Positions 1-6,549 of a stretch of 11,172 nucleotides of DNA are shown here, piece by piece. Each line of letters opens with the position of its first letter. Position 1 is the stretch's first letter. The notes beneath the pieces were generated by a model that ran no database searches, had not been told where the DNA came from, and saw only the letters and a program-made list of their open reading frames with translations. Origin of the DNA: Acidimicrobiia bacterium. GTDB taxonomy: Bacteria > Actinomycetota > Acidimicrobiia > IMCC26256 > JAENVU01. Position numbers and translations under genes: made by a program. Location of the stretch: positions 1-11,172 of the forward strand of contig JANYLF010000083.1 of NCBI GenBank assembly GCA_025357995.1. Reading direction: 5' to 3'.

Positions 1-135
1 CAACTCGCGTCGGAATCGAACCACGGTCGCGGCCAACTCCCCGTCGGAGAGCTCTCCGGGAACGATCGTCATCAACGCGTCGACCCCGGCACGCAACACG
101 CCCAGGGGAGACACCACACCCGTTCCGTTTGTCAT
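1..135 (-). CDS. DUF222/13E12-type (HNH endonuclease family) protein, N-terminal fragment
   Basis: Only the first 45 codons lie in the window; the gene runs off the left edge. The peptide begins MTNGTGVVSPLGVLRAG and continues with VDALMTIVPGELSDGELAA. The short helical pattern with an 'LSDxELxA' turn resembles the start of actinobacterial DUF222 proteins (13E12 repeat family), which usually end in an HNH nuclease motif that would be outside this window. The ATG at 135 is preceded by a strong ribosome binding site, GAGGGGGTG read on the minus strand (142-150), 8 nt from the start. The promoter upstream contains a LexA box, and several 13E12 genes of Mycobacterium tuberculosis are known LexA targets, so context supports the family call. 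Family members are often multicopy and mobile-element-like; their function is poorly defined. The frame and start are well supported, the family call is moderate, and the HNH domain is unseen. Confidence 0.6.
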   Translation of the reverse strand, partial: MTNGTGVVSPLGVLRAGVDALMTIVPGELSDGELAATVVRFRREL

Positions 136-141
136 GTTGCA

Positions 142-150
142 CACCCCCTC
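142..150 (-). promoter_or_regulatory. Ribosome binding site of the DUF222-type gene
   Basis: GAGGGGGTG on the minus strand, 8 nt before the ATG at 135. This close match to the anti-Shine-Dalgarno complement fixes the start of the fragmentary gene at the left edge. Confidence 0.6.
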
Positions 151-185
151 GAACCGGTCGAGAACCCGCCGATCACGTCCAAATA

Positions 186-214
186 AGACTACCGAACACC
201 AGTTCGAACGTCAA
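186..214 (-). promoter_or_regulatory. Promoter with LexA/SOS box in the -35/-10 spacer
   Basis: On the minus strand, TTGACG (209-214, five of six to the -35 consensus) is followed by exactly 17 nt and then TAGTCT (186-191, an actinobacterial TANNNT -10). The spacer holds CCGAAC-ACCA-GTTCGA (192-207), matching the actinobacterial LexA consensus TCGAAC-N4-GTTCGA at 11 of 12 defined positions. LexA bound here would cover the promoter. Predicted transcription starts near 179, giving a leader of about 45 nt before the DUF222-type ATG at 135. What is seen is the spacing and motifs; LexA control is inferred from the known mycobacterial SOS box. Confidence 0.75.
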
Positions 215-327
215 GCCAAAACGCCCCAAATATCGGGGGAATGTCGCCCGTGTCAGCTGCGGAATGGGACCGGAATCGAGTCGCCGATCCGGCGCGCAAG
301 ATTCGGCCATGCTGTCGCCATGCTGCG

Positions 328-335
328 GGCGGTGA
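328..335 (+). promoter_or_regulatory. Probable ribosome binding site deciding the P450 start
   Basis: GGCGGTGA matches seven of eight bases of GGAGGTGA and lies 10 nt before the ATG at 346. It supports that start over the upstream in-frame ATG at 241. The 35 codons between them read like non-coding sequence (rich in Arg and Cys), and the upstream ATG has a purine run only 1 nt away from it. Confidence 0.45.
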
Positions 336-345
336 CACGATCCCA

Positions 346-1644
346 ATGACGCCGCTCATCACGCCGATGCCGCCGGTCGCGGACGCACAGCTGCCATGGG
401 ACGAGGAGATCGACGATCCCATCGCGGTCATCGCCGGAGCTCGGGCGAAGCACGGCGATACGTTCGTCATCAACGGAGCCCGATCGCCGTTTCTGTTCCT
501 CTTCTCACCCGTCGGCGTGCAGAGCTTCTACGCAGTGGCCGAGACCGACGCGAGCAAAGGCATCGCCGACTGGCAGATGCTGCGACGCAAACTTCCGCCT
601 GAGCTCTTCCGCGGCCGACGGACGTTCCCGCACGACCTCTTCTCCCGTGACGACGTTCTGCAATACCTCGATGTCGTGCGGGCCGCGACCGACGTGGCGT
701 GCACCGAGCTCGGAGTGACCGGAACCTGCGAGGTATTCGACTTCACCCGAAGACTCGGTCATCGCATCGGTCTGTCGACATGGGCCGGACCCTGCGGGAC
801 ATCCACCGAGTTCGACGCGTTCATCGCCGCGCTCGACGAGCTCGACGGTGCGGCGGCCTTCGTGGATCCTGGCGCGATGGCGGCGGTGGCGGCGTCCGAC
901 TACGCGACCGAGCGCCGCGCCCTCGCGACTGCCGAGCAGGTCATTGGTCACGCGATCACGATTCGCGACGCGGAGGTCAACCCACCCGCCGACCATTTCC
1001 AGCGCATCATCGAGACTTGGGACGACGCGGACACCGCAGAGAGAACGCAGGGCATCGCGCGCGACGTGATCCTCGTGCACCTCGGATCGATGTCCAACCT
1101 CTTCTCGGCGCTCGGGTGGCTGCTCGTCGACGTCGTCAACCGACCGGAGGTCGCGCGCGCGATCAGAGGCGGTGATCACGCACTCGCCGAACGTTGTGCC
1201 CTCGAATCCACGCGCATCGCGCAGCGTTCCATCATGTTGCGTGCCGTGCTTCGGCCCGTCGACATCGACGACGGGACCAAGACCTGGAGCGTGGAGGCCG
1301 GCGTGACGCTCGCGACGCTGTTGCCGCTCACCAACCTCGCGACCGACGACCTCCGCGTGTACGACCCGCAACGCTGGAATCGGCGTCGCATTCAAGACGG
1401 GCGCGGCGGGGGAGAGCACCGCGAACTCGTGACCGCGTTCGGCCACGGCGCCCACACGTGTCCCGCACAGCCCTTCTCGCTCTCGGTCATGACGGCCGTG
1501 CTCGAAGCAATGCTCGACCGCTACGAACTCACACCGGAGTTCGCCACCGCCACCCCACGCACCGCCCAAATCGGCGGCGTCGCCCGAGCGGAACACCCAT
1601 GCCGGATGGGTTACGCCCCAATCCAATTCCCGTGGAAGCCGTAG
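346..1644 (+). CDS. Cytochrome P450 with non-canonical I helix
   Basis: A 432-residue haem-thiolate protein. The haem loop is FGHGAHTCPAQPFSLS, with the proximal cysteine at Cys372 (F365, G368 in place). The K-helix ExxR motif is E287-S-T-R290. Length and the absence of a signal peptide or membrane anchor fit a soluble bacterial P450 fed by separate redox partners; none are encoded here. Two hallmark positions differ. The usual Gly two residues after the cysteine is Ala374, and the I-helix segment (about 238-262, reading HLGSMSNLFSALGW at 245-258) lacks the acid-alcohol pair needed for normal O2 protonation. P450s without that pair, such as CYP8A1 and CYP74, often isomerise or dehydrate peroxides, so chemistry other than hydroxylation is possible; the substrate is unknown. 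The gene's last 34 nt overlap the end of the convergent carotenoid oxygenase gene. An in-frame ATG at 241 would add 35 residues that do not look coding. Confidence 0.88.
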   Translation: MTPLITPMPPVADAQLPWDEEIDDPIAVIAGARAKHGDTFVINGARSPFLFLFSPVGVQSFYAVAETDASKGIADWQMLRRKLPPELFRGRRTFPHDLFSRDDVLQYLDVVRAATDVACTELGVTGTCEVFDFTRRLGHRIGLSTWAGPCGTSTEFDAFIAALDELDGAAAFVDPGAMAAVAASDYATERRALATAEQVIGHAITIRDAEVNPPADHFQRIIETWDDADTAERTQGIARDVILVHLGSMSNLFSALGWLLVDVVNRPEVARAIRGGDHALAERCALESTRIAQRSIMLRAVLRPVDIDDGTKTWSVEAGVTLATLLPLTNLATDDLRVYDPQRWNRRRIQDGRGGGEHRELVTAFGHGAHTCPAQPFSLSVMTAVLEAMLDRYELTPEFATATPRTAQIGGVARAEHPCRMGYAPIQFPWKP

Positions 1645-2975
1645 GGGACGCGGACGGGGAGATGGATCGTCGCGACGGGCGGGCCGGCGAAGTCCTGGGC
1701 GTCGATGATCACCACATCGGCGGCGTTGCGGTTGGGGTCGTGCACGTAGGCCATGACCCAGCCCTCGTCCTCGGCCGCGTCGGCGTGCTTGGGAACGAAG
1801 ATGGGCTCCTGCGATGAGCGTCCGCCGCCCAGGTCGTGCTCGATCATCGTCCCCGCGACGAGATCGTGCTTCAGGATGTTGCCGAGCTCGAGCCCACCCG
1901 CCGTCGAGGGCGCGAACGACGCCGTGTAGCCGTACCGATGCCGACGGCCGACGATGCGCTCGTCCATCCGAGGGAACTCCTGCGGCCGGTCGGAGATCAC
2001 GTCACGACTCACGCGGCGACCCATCGGGTCGATCGTCCAGCGTTCGAACACCGGAGCACCTTCGTTCGGGCCGTTGCGATCGCGGTCGAACATCCGCGGA
2101 TGAACCGCCACGTCGACCACGACGCGGTCTCCGTCGTCGTACGCGTTCAGTGGGTGGTACACGTAACAGAGGTCGTCGAGCTCGCACCACACGGTCGAGT
2201 CCGCGTCCGCCTCACGGTTCAAGAGTCCGACCCGCGCGCCGTACTCGGGGTTCCACCGGTAGGGAAGCGTGGCCCCATTCATCGCGAGTTCGATGTCGAA
2301 TATGCACGGGAGATCGAACAGGACGACACGCGACTCGGTGATCGCGCAGTCGTGCACCATCGGACCGCCGGGCACCGGCACGTTCACCGAGCGACGCACG
2401 CGCCCGTCGACTCCGACGACCACGTATTGGATGTAGTCCCATTCCCAGTAGTACACGACGGCGTGCAACTCACCAGTGAGCGGATCGCGCTTCGGATGCG
2501 CGGTGTACGACCCCGGGAGCGTGCCGCCGAAATCGGAACGGGCCACGGTCTCGAGCTCGTCGGTGAGCTGCACGGGCAATCCACCGGCCTCGACAATGGC
2601 GAACGTGGATCCCGCATGGGAAATCACGTTGGTGTTCGCGGTGTTGTCGCCCATGCCGTGGCGTGGCCCGGGCGTCTCGGGACCGCCAAGCGCCTCCACG
2701 ACCGAGTCCGAGCGGACGTACCGGTTCCGGTACGTGACCGCCTGGCCACCCCGTAGCCAGAGGCCGTGCACCATGCCGCTGCCGGTGAACCAGTGGTAGG
2801 TGGCCGGGTCGGGATCCACCACCGGGTTCGGACCAATGCGGAGCAACCGACCCTCGAGCTCCTCCGGAATCGCTCCGGTGACCGGCAGGTTGTCGACGCT
2901 CACTTCCTCCCGAACCGGTGCGAAGTTGCCGGAGAGGTACGCGCTCGTGGTGACGGGAGCATCGGTCATGGTCAT
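1611..2975 (-). CDS. Carotenoid/apocarotenoid (or stilbene) cleavage oxygenase
   Basis: A 454-residue member of the RPE65/carotenoid cleavage oxygenase family, non-haem Fe(II) seven-bladed propellers that cleave carotenoid, apocarotenoid or stilbene double bonds with O2. All four iron-binding histidines are visible in family context: His160 (YTAHPKRDPLTGE), His208 (VHDCAITE), His274 (YHPLNAYD) and His448 (GFHGNWIGA at the extreme C-terminus). The N-terminal LEGRLLRIGPNP and WFTGSGMVHG segments are also typical. No signal peptide is seen, so it is probably cytosolic. The ATG at 2975 follows GGAGG at 7 nt and overlaps the TetR stop as ATGA, indicating translational coupling and shared transcription with the regulator. 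A second in-frame ATG lies at 2969. The 3' end overlaps the P450 gene by 34 bp. The exact substrate cannot be read from sequence; a lignostilbene-type dioxygenase is an alternative within the same family. Confidence 0.93.
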   Translation of the reverse strand: MTMTDAPVTTSAYLSGNFAPVREEVSVDNLPVTGAIPEELEGRLLRIGPNPVVDPDPATYHWFTGSGMVHGLWLRGGQAVTYRNRYVRSDSVVEALGGPETPGPRHGMGDNTANTNVISHAGSTFAIVEAGGLPVQLTDELETVARSDFGGTLPGSYTAHPKRDPLTGELHAVVYYWEWDYIQYVVVGVDGRVRRSVNVPVPGGPMVHDCAITESRVVLFDLPCIFDIELAMNGATLPYRWNPEYGARVGLLNREADADSTVWCELDDLCYVYHPLNAYDDGDRVVVDVAVHPRMFDRDRNGPNEGAPVFERWTIDPMGRRVSRDVISDRPQEFPRMDERIVGRRHRYGYTASFAPSTAGGLELGNILKHDLVAGTMIEHDLGGGRSSQEPIFVPKHADAAEDEGWVMAYVHDPNRNAADVVIIDAQDFAGPPVATIHLPVRVPYGFHGNWIGA

Positions 2976-3589
2976 GGTGTGTCCTCCAAAGGTTGTGGGC
3001 TCGTGGCGAACACGAGCGAGTTGGCAAGACGCACGAGTGCGTCGAGATCGGTTTGGCCGGTAGTCGGCGCGAGCGCGCCGTGCAGATGGAGCGACGCAAG
3101 TCCGTGCATGGTCGCCCACAATGCGCCGGACAACTCCGTCGTGACCGCGTCGGGATGAAAGCCCGCGTCCTGTGCGTCGCGGACCAAGTCGACGAGCTGA
3201 CCGAACGCCGCGCCACCCTCGGCGATGTATTCCGCGTCGGTCGTGTCGCACAGATCCGCGCGGAACATGAGGCCGAACACGCCGGGATGCGATTGGGCGA
3301 AGCGGACGTACCCGAACGACGCGGCCGCGAGACGCGCGACCGGATCATCGAAAGGGACTGGAAGGATCGCGGCGTCGACCGATGCCATGAGATCACGGAA
3401 GCCGACGGCCGCGACTGCGGCGAGCAACGCGCTCAGGGCGGGGAAATGACGCAGCGGTGCGCCATGCGACACGCCGGCTCGCCGCGCGATCTCCCGCAGG
3501 CCAATGCCGTCGAGACCCTCGGCGTCGAGATAGTCCCTGGCCGTGAACACGAGACGATCGCGAGTGCCAAGGCCGGCCGTTGCCATCAT
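2972..3589 (-). CDS. TetR-family transcriptional regulator (WHG C-terminal domain)
   Basis: A 205-residue one-component repressor. The N-terminal helix-turn-helix covers about residues 8-52, with recognition region LREIARRAGVSHGAPLRHFP (31-50). The ligand/dimer domain carries W158-x3-H162-G163, the signature of the TetR_C/WHG group. It is first in a two-gene transcript: its TGA shares 4 nt with the ATG of the carotenoid oxygenase, so it probably controls that gene and itself. A perfect 15-bp palindrome ends one base before its ATG and is the likely operator; the divergent ene-reductase begins 78 bp away and may be in the same regulon. The start could be ATG 3589 or the adjacent ATG 3586. There is no room for a Shine-Dalgarno sequence, so a leaderless mRNA is likely. 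The inducer is unknown; a hydrophobic substrate of the neighbouring oxygenases is a reasonable inference. Confidence 0.92.
   Translation of the reverse strand: MMATAGLGTRDRLVFTARDYLDAEGLDGIGLREIARRAGVSHGAPLRHFPALSALLAAVAAVGFRDLMASVDAAILPVPFDDPVARLAAASFGYVRFAQSHPGVFGLMFRADLCDTTDAEYIAEGGAAFGQLVDLVRDAQDAGFHPDAVTTELSGALWATMHGLASLHLHGALAPTTGQTDLDALVRLANSLVFATSPQPLEDTP
2983..2987 (-). promoter_or_regulatory. Ribosome binding site of the carotenoid oxygenase gene
   Basis: GGAGG on the minus strand, 7 nt before the ATG at 2975 and lying inside the 3' end of the TetR gene. It supports 2975 as the true start over the second ATG at 2969. Confidence 0.7.
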
Positions 3590-3604
3590 GTAGACAGTGT
3601 CTAC
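3590..3604. promoter_or_regulatory. Perfect 15-bp palindromic operator (TetR-type)
   Basis: GTAGACA-G-TGTCTAC is a perfect 7+1+7 inverted repeat directly adjoining the tetR ATG at 3589, in the 78-bp region shared with the divergent ene-reductase gene. Size, symmetry and place fit the operator of the adjacent TetR protein. Binding would block tetR/oxygenase transcription and may also affect the plus-strand gene starting 63 bp further on. The palindrome is directly visible; its partner protein is inferred. Confidence 0.75.
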
Positions 3605-3624
3605 TCATTGCGCGTCATTGTCCA
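3596..3624 (-). promoter_or_regulatory. Possible leaderless promoter of tetR-oxygenase operon
   Basis: On the minus strand, TGGACA (3619-3624, five of six to the -35 consensus), a 17-nt spacer and GACACT (3596-3601, three of six to the -10 consensus, inside the operator) place the transcription start about 6 nt later, at the A of the ATG at 3589. This agrees with the lack of any Shine-Dalgarno site. The -10 match is weak, so the exact elements are tentative. Confidence 0.35.
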
Positions 3625-3667
3625 GCGCCAATTCTGCGGCACCGGTCACGTTCGTTAGCGTCCGACC

Positions 3668-5692
3668 GTGCCGTCGTTTCCGAACCTCATGCGTCCCGGA
3701 CGAATCGGCTCGTTGGAGTTGCGGAATCGGATCCTCATGGCGCCCATGGGTGATTCGCTCGCGAACGACGACGGCACCATCTCGACCGCGCAGCTCGCGT
3801 ACTTCGAGGCCCGGGCGCGCGGCGGCGCGGCCCTGCTGCTCGTCGGGTCGGTAGCGGTGGCGTATCCCGACGGCTGCGTCGACGCACGCCAAGTTGCTGC
3901 CTCGCGCGCTAGCGATGACGACGGCCTCCGAACACTCGCGGATCGCGTGCACCGGCACGGTGCCTGCGTCGCCGCGCAGCTCACGTACAACGGTGCACTC
4001 GCGCGGTATGACATCGCCCGCGGGCACCCGATGCTTGTCCCCGCCGTGCCCAAAGGATCGCGTCCGGATCGCCTCTCGATGATGGTGACCGACGCGGAGG
4101 TTGCCGGATTCATGGCGCCGCACGCGTCGCGCACGGCGAAGGTGGAGTATCAAGTGGCGACCGACGACGACCTCGCTCGCATCGTCGAACACTTCGCCGA
4201 CGCGACCGATCGTTGCCGCCGCGCCGGGATCGACGGCGTGGAGTTGCACGCGGGTCACGGTTATCTCATCGACGAATTCCTCAGTCCGTCGATCAACACT
4301 CGCGACGATCGGTGGGGCGGGCCGATCGAGCACCGGGCGCGCCTCCTCGTCACGATCATCCGGGCGATCCGGGCACGCGTCGGCGACGACTATCCGCTCT
4401 GGATGCGTATCAACGCGCTCGAGTACCACAAGCCCGACGGTGAGACGTTCGACGACCAGCTCGCCGTCGCGGAGCTGGCGGTCGCGGCCGGGCTCGACGC
4501 GGTGCACGTGACCGCCTACGCCAACCTTGACGTGGCCACCGGGCCCACCGATTCCTACGCGCCGCACCGGGTTGGAGATCTCGCGACCTATGCCGCCGCG
4601 GTGAAGCGACACGTGAATGTCCCCGTCATCACGTTCGGTCGGTTCGAACCGGCCGAAGCCGAAGCTGTGCTCGCCGACGGCCACGCCGACTTCGTCGCGA
4701 TGGGGCGCAAGCTCCTCGCCGATCCGGACCTGCCCAACAAGCTCCGGACCGGAGACGTCGATCGCGTACGGCCATGCCTCTACCAATACCGCTGCATCGG
4801 CAACATCTTCGTGAACGAGTCCCTCGCGTGCGTGGCCAACGCGGCGACCGGACGCGAACACGAAGCGGCGTTGCCCCCGGCGAAGCGAGCGCAACGCGTC
4901 CTGATCATCGGTGGCGGTGCGGCCGGCCTCGAATGTGCGCGCGTGCTTGCCGACCAGGGACACACCGTCGAGATCCGAGATCGGTCGGCGACCCTCGGGG
5001 GAGTGCTCGACGCGGTACGGGGTGCCGATGCGGTACTCGATCGTCAGCTCGAGTGGTTGACGAGCGAAGTCGGATACGCCGCCGTGGAGCTGACGCTGGG
5101 AAGCGAGCTGACTCCGGTCGATCTTCCTACGCTCGACGTCGATGCGGTGGTACTCGCCACCGGCGCGCAGTGGGTTCGCCCCACCGTCACCGGGGGTGAG
5201 TTGGCCCATGTAGTTGCACCCACCGACCTCGGCGGTATGTTCGCCGGCGACGACGACGCAATCTCCGACGCGGTCGTGGTCCTGGGCGGCGGGAAGCCCG
5301 GGCTCACACTCGCGACCGCACTACGCGCACGCGGGCGTGCCGTGACGATCGTGGAACCGACGCGTGTCTTCGGAGTCGAGTTGGGATTGCCCGGTCGCTT
5401 TCGGTTGGTCGCCGACGCCGAGGCAGCGGGGGTCGCGCTCATCGGCTCCGCGCGACTCGTGGCCATCACTGCCGATCACGTGGTCATCGCACGCGACGGA
5501 GCGGAAGCGTCATTACCCGCGGGAACCGTCGTCGTGGCAACGCGCGAGTCACGGCCGTCAACGCTCCTCGAACCTTTGCTGGCCACGGGCATTACGACGT
5601 TCGTCGTCGGCGATGCGGCTGATCCCCGCGGCTTCGAGGGCATCACACGCGACGCCGAACACGTCGCGCGCTCGCTGGCCGTCGCCGAGTAG
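3668..5692 (+). CDS. FMN/Fe-S/FAD ene-reductase, old yellow enzyme/2,4-dienoyl-CoA reductase type
   Basis: A 674-residue flavoenzyme built like FadH: an N-terminal OYE-type TIM barrel (about 1-355), an Fe-S linker (370-388) and a C-terminal FAD/NAD(P)H domain (about 409-672). In the barrel, LMAPMGDS (23-30) and the family signature ELHAGHGYLIDEFLSPSIN (192-210) supply FMN and substrate contacts (His194, His197, Tyr199). VLIIGGGAAGLECA (411-424) is the FAD-binding Rossmann motif and VVVLGGGKPGLTLA (536-549) a second dinucleotide motif. Such enzymes pass electrons from NAD(P)H through FAD and a 4Fe-4S cluster to FMN and reduce activated C=C bonds. Only three cysteines (370, 376, 388) are seen where FadH has four. 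The start is GTG 3668; no strong Shine-Dalgarno is seen. It diverges from tetR across the palindrome and may be co-regulated with the oxygenase. Trimethylamine-dehydrogenase-like or other OYE roles are possible; the substrate is unknown. Confidence 0.9.
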   Translation: MPSFPNLMRPGRIGSLELRNRILMAPMGDSLANDDGTISTAQLAYFEARARGGAALLLVGSVAVAYPDGCVDARQVAASRASDDDGLRTLADRVHRHGACVAAQLTYNGALARYDIARGHPMLVPAVPKGSRPDRLSMMVTDAEVAGFMAPHASRTAKVEYQVATDDDLARIVEHFADATDRCRRAGIDGVELHAGHGYLIDEFLSPSINTRDDRWGGPIEHRARLLVTIIRAIRARVGDDYPLWMRINALEYHKPDGETFDDQLAVAELAVAAGLDAVHVTAYANLDVATGPTDSYAPHRVGDLATYAAAVKRHVNVPVITFGRFEPAEAEAVLADGHADFVAMGRKLLADPDLPNKLRTGDVDRVRPCLYQYRCIGNIFVNESLACVANAATGREHEAALPPAKRAQRVLIIGGGAAGLECARVLADQGHTVEIRDRSATLGGVLDAVRGADAVLDRQLEWLTSEVGYAAVELTLGSELTPVDLPTLDVDAVVLATGAQWVRPTVTGGELAHVVAPTDLGGMFAGDDDAISDAVVVLGGGKPGLTLATALRARGRAVTIVEPTRVFGVELGLPGRFRLVADAEAAGVALIGSARLVAITADHVVIARDGAEASLPAGTVVVATRESRPSTLLEPLLATGITTFVVGDAADPRGFEGITRDAEHVARSLAVAE

Positions 5693-5734
5693 AAGGCACA
5701 CGGCACCGAGGAATCAACGAATCCGACGGGATCC

Positions 5735-5763
5735 TTCCCAAACCGCGCGCCGCTCCCTACACT
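5735..5763 (+). promoter_or_regulatory. Candidate aqpZ promoter
   Basis: TTCCCA (5735-5740) and TACACT (5758-5763) are separated by 17 nt in the 113-bp gap before aqpZ. The -10 fits the actinobacterial TANNNT pattern well; the -35 matches four of six. Predicted start is near 5770, giving a leader of about 36 nt with an AAGGAG ribosome binding site (5790-5795), 10 nt before the ATG. Confidence 0.45.
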
Positions 5764-5805
5764 CCTCGGCGCGGGCGGAGCCGCGACTCAAGGAGTCAGT
5801 TCCGC

Positions 5806-6522
5806 ATGAAGCAACCAGTACGCATCGCGCTCGCCGAAGGCATCGGCACCATGATCCTCGTCGTGGGCGGCCCTGGCACCGCCATCCTCGCGACCGGTGG
5901 TTTCTTTCCGAAGGGTGGAGTCGGTGTCCTCGGCGTCGCACTCGCATTCGGGCTCGCGCTGCTCTGCGCGGCGTACGCGATCGGATCGATCTCCGGATGT
6001 CACATCAACCCGGCGGTCACGCTGGGGCTCTGGGCGATCAAAAAGACCGAGACGAAAGACGTTCCCTTCTACCTCGGCGGTCAGATCATCGGCGGGCTGG
6101 TCGGCGCCGGGATCATCTACGAGATCGCGCAATCGAGCGCGGTCAAGTTCAGCGCCAAGGTCTCCGGGTTCGCGTCCAACGGCTACGGCGTGCACTCGCC
6201 GGGTGGCTTCAAGATCGGTGCCGCGATCCTCGTCGAAGTCGTGTTCACCGCGATCTTCATCTTCATCATCGCGAGCACCAGCCGAAAGTCGATGCCCGCG
6301 GGGTTCACCGGCATCACTGTCGGCCTCACGCTCACGTTGATCCACCTGATCACGATCCCGGTCGACAACACGTCGGTCAACCCGGCCCGCAGCCTGGCGA
6401 CGGCGGTCTTCCAAGGTGGTTGGGCACTGCGCCAACTCTGGGTCTTCATCCTGTTCCCGATCGTCGGCGGCCTCCTCGGCGCCCTCGTCTGGCGCGCGCT
6501 CGTCCCCGCCGAAGACGCCTAA
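5806..6522 (+). CDS. aqpZ: Aquaporin Z-type water channel
   Basis: A 238-residue MIP-family inner-membrane channel with six hydrophobic spans and the two half-helix motifs GCHINPAVT (NPA 68-70) and NTSVNPARS (NPA 192-194). The four aromatic/arginine filter residues can be placed by analogy to E. coli AqpZ as Phe48, His180, Thr189 and Arg195, the water-selective set, rather than the wider set of glycerol facilitators. The segment LTLTLIHLITIPVDNTSVNP is nearly AqpZ-like throughout. The loop between the third and fourth spans (about 110-135) is longer than in AqpZ. ATG 5806 is preceded by AAGGAG at 10 nt. It sits alone, with its own candidate promoter and a strong hairpin after the stop. The likely role is rapid water exchange in osmotic adjustment. 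Confidence 0.95.
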   Translation: MKQPVRIALAEGIGTMILVVGGPGTAILATGGFFPKGGVGVLGVALAFGLALLCAAYAIGSISGCHINPAVTLGLWAIKKTETKDVPFYLGGQIIGGLVGAGIIYEIAQSSAVKFSAKVSGFASNGYGVHSPGGFKIGAAILVEVVFTAIFIFIIASTSRKSMPAGFTGITVGLTLTLIHLITIPVDNTSVNPARSLATAVFQGGWALRQLWVFILFPIVGGLLGALVWRALVPAEDA

Positions 6523-6549
6523 CCGCCCGTCGAGCCCTCTCGCGATCCA

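Noticed and set aside
224..238. Small palindrome CCCC-N7-GGGG upstream of the P450
   Set aside because: Four-base arms are expected by chance in this GC content and there is no supporting promoter context.
241..345. N-terminal extension of the P450 from the ATG at 241
   Set aside because: The 35 added residues are Arg/Cys-rich and unlike P450 N-termini. The purine run before that ATG is only 1 nt away, whereas GGCGGTGA is placed well for ATG 346.
505..1626. Open frame of 373 codons antisense to the P450 gene
   Set aside because: High-GC shadow with low-complexity Arg/Glu/Gly content; the plus-strand frame has intact haem-loop and ExxR motifs.
1836..2756. Open frame of 306 codons opposite the carotenoid oxygenase
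   Set aside because: Val/Arg/His-rich shadow of the oxygenase gene, whose four iron-ligand motifs prove the minus strand.
2976..3251. N-terminal extension of the carotenoid oxygenase to 3251
   Set aside because: It lies inside the TetR gene and is Arg-rich; GGAGG at 7 nt and the ATGA overlap mark 2975 as the start.
3605..5209. Open frame of 534 codons on the minus strand, antisense to the ene-reductase
   Set aside because: It mirrors the codon structure of a well-supported high-GC gene. It shows no recognisable domain, is rich in Arg, Val and His, and crosses the tetR/ene-reductase promoter region.
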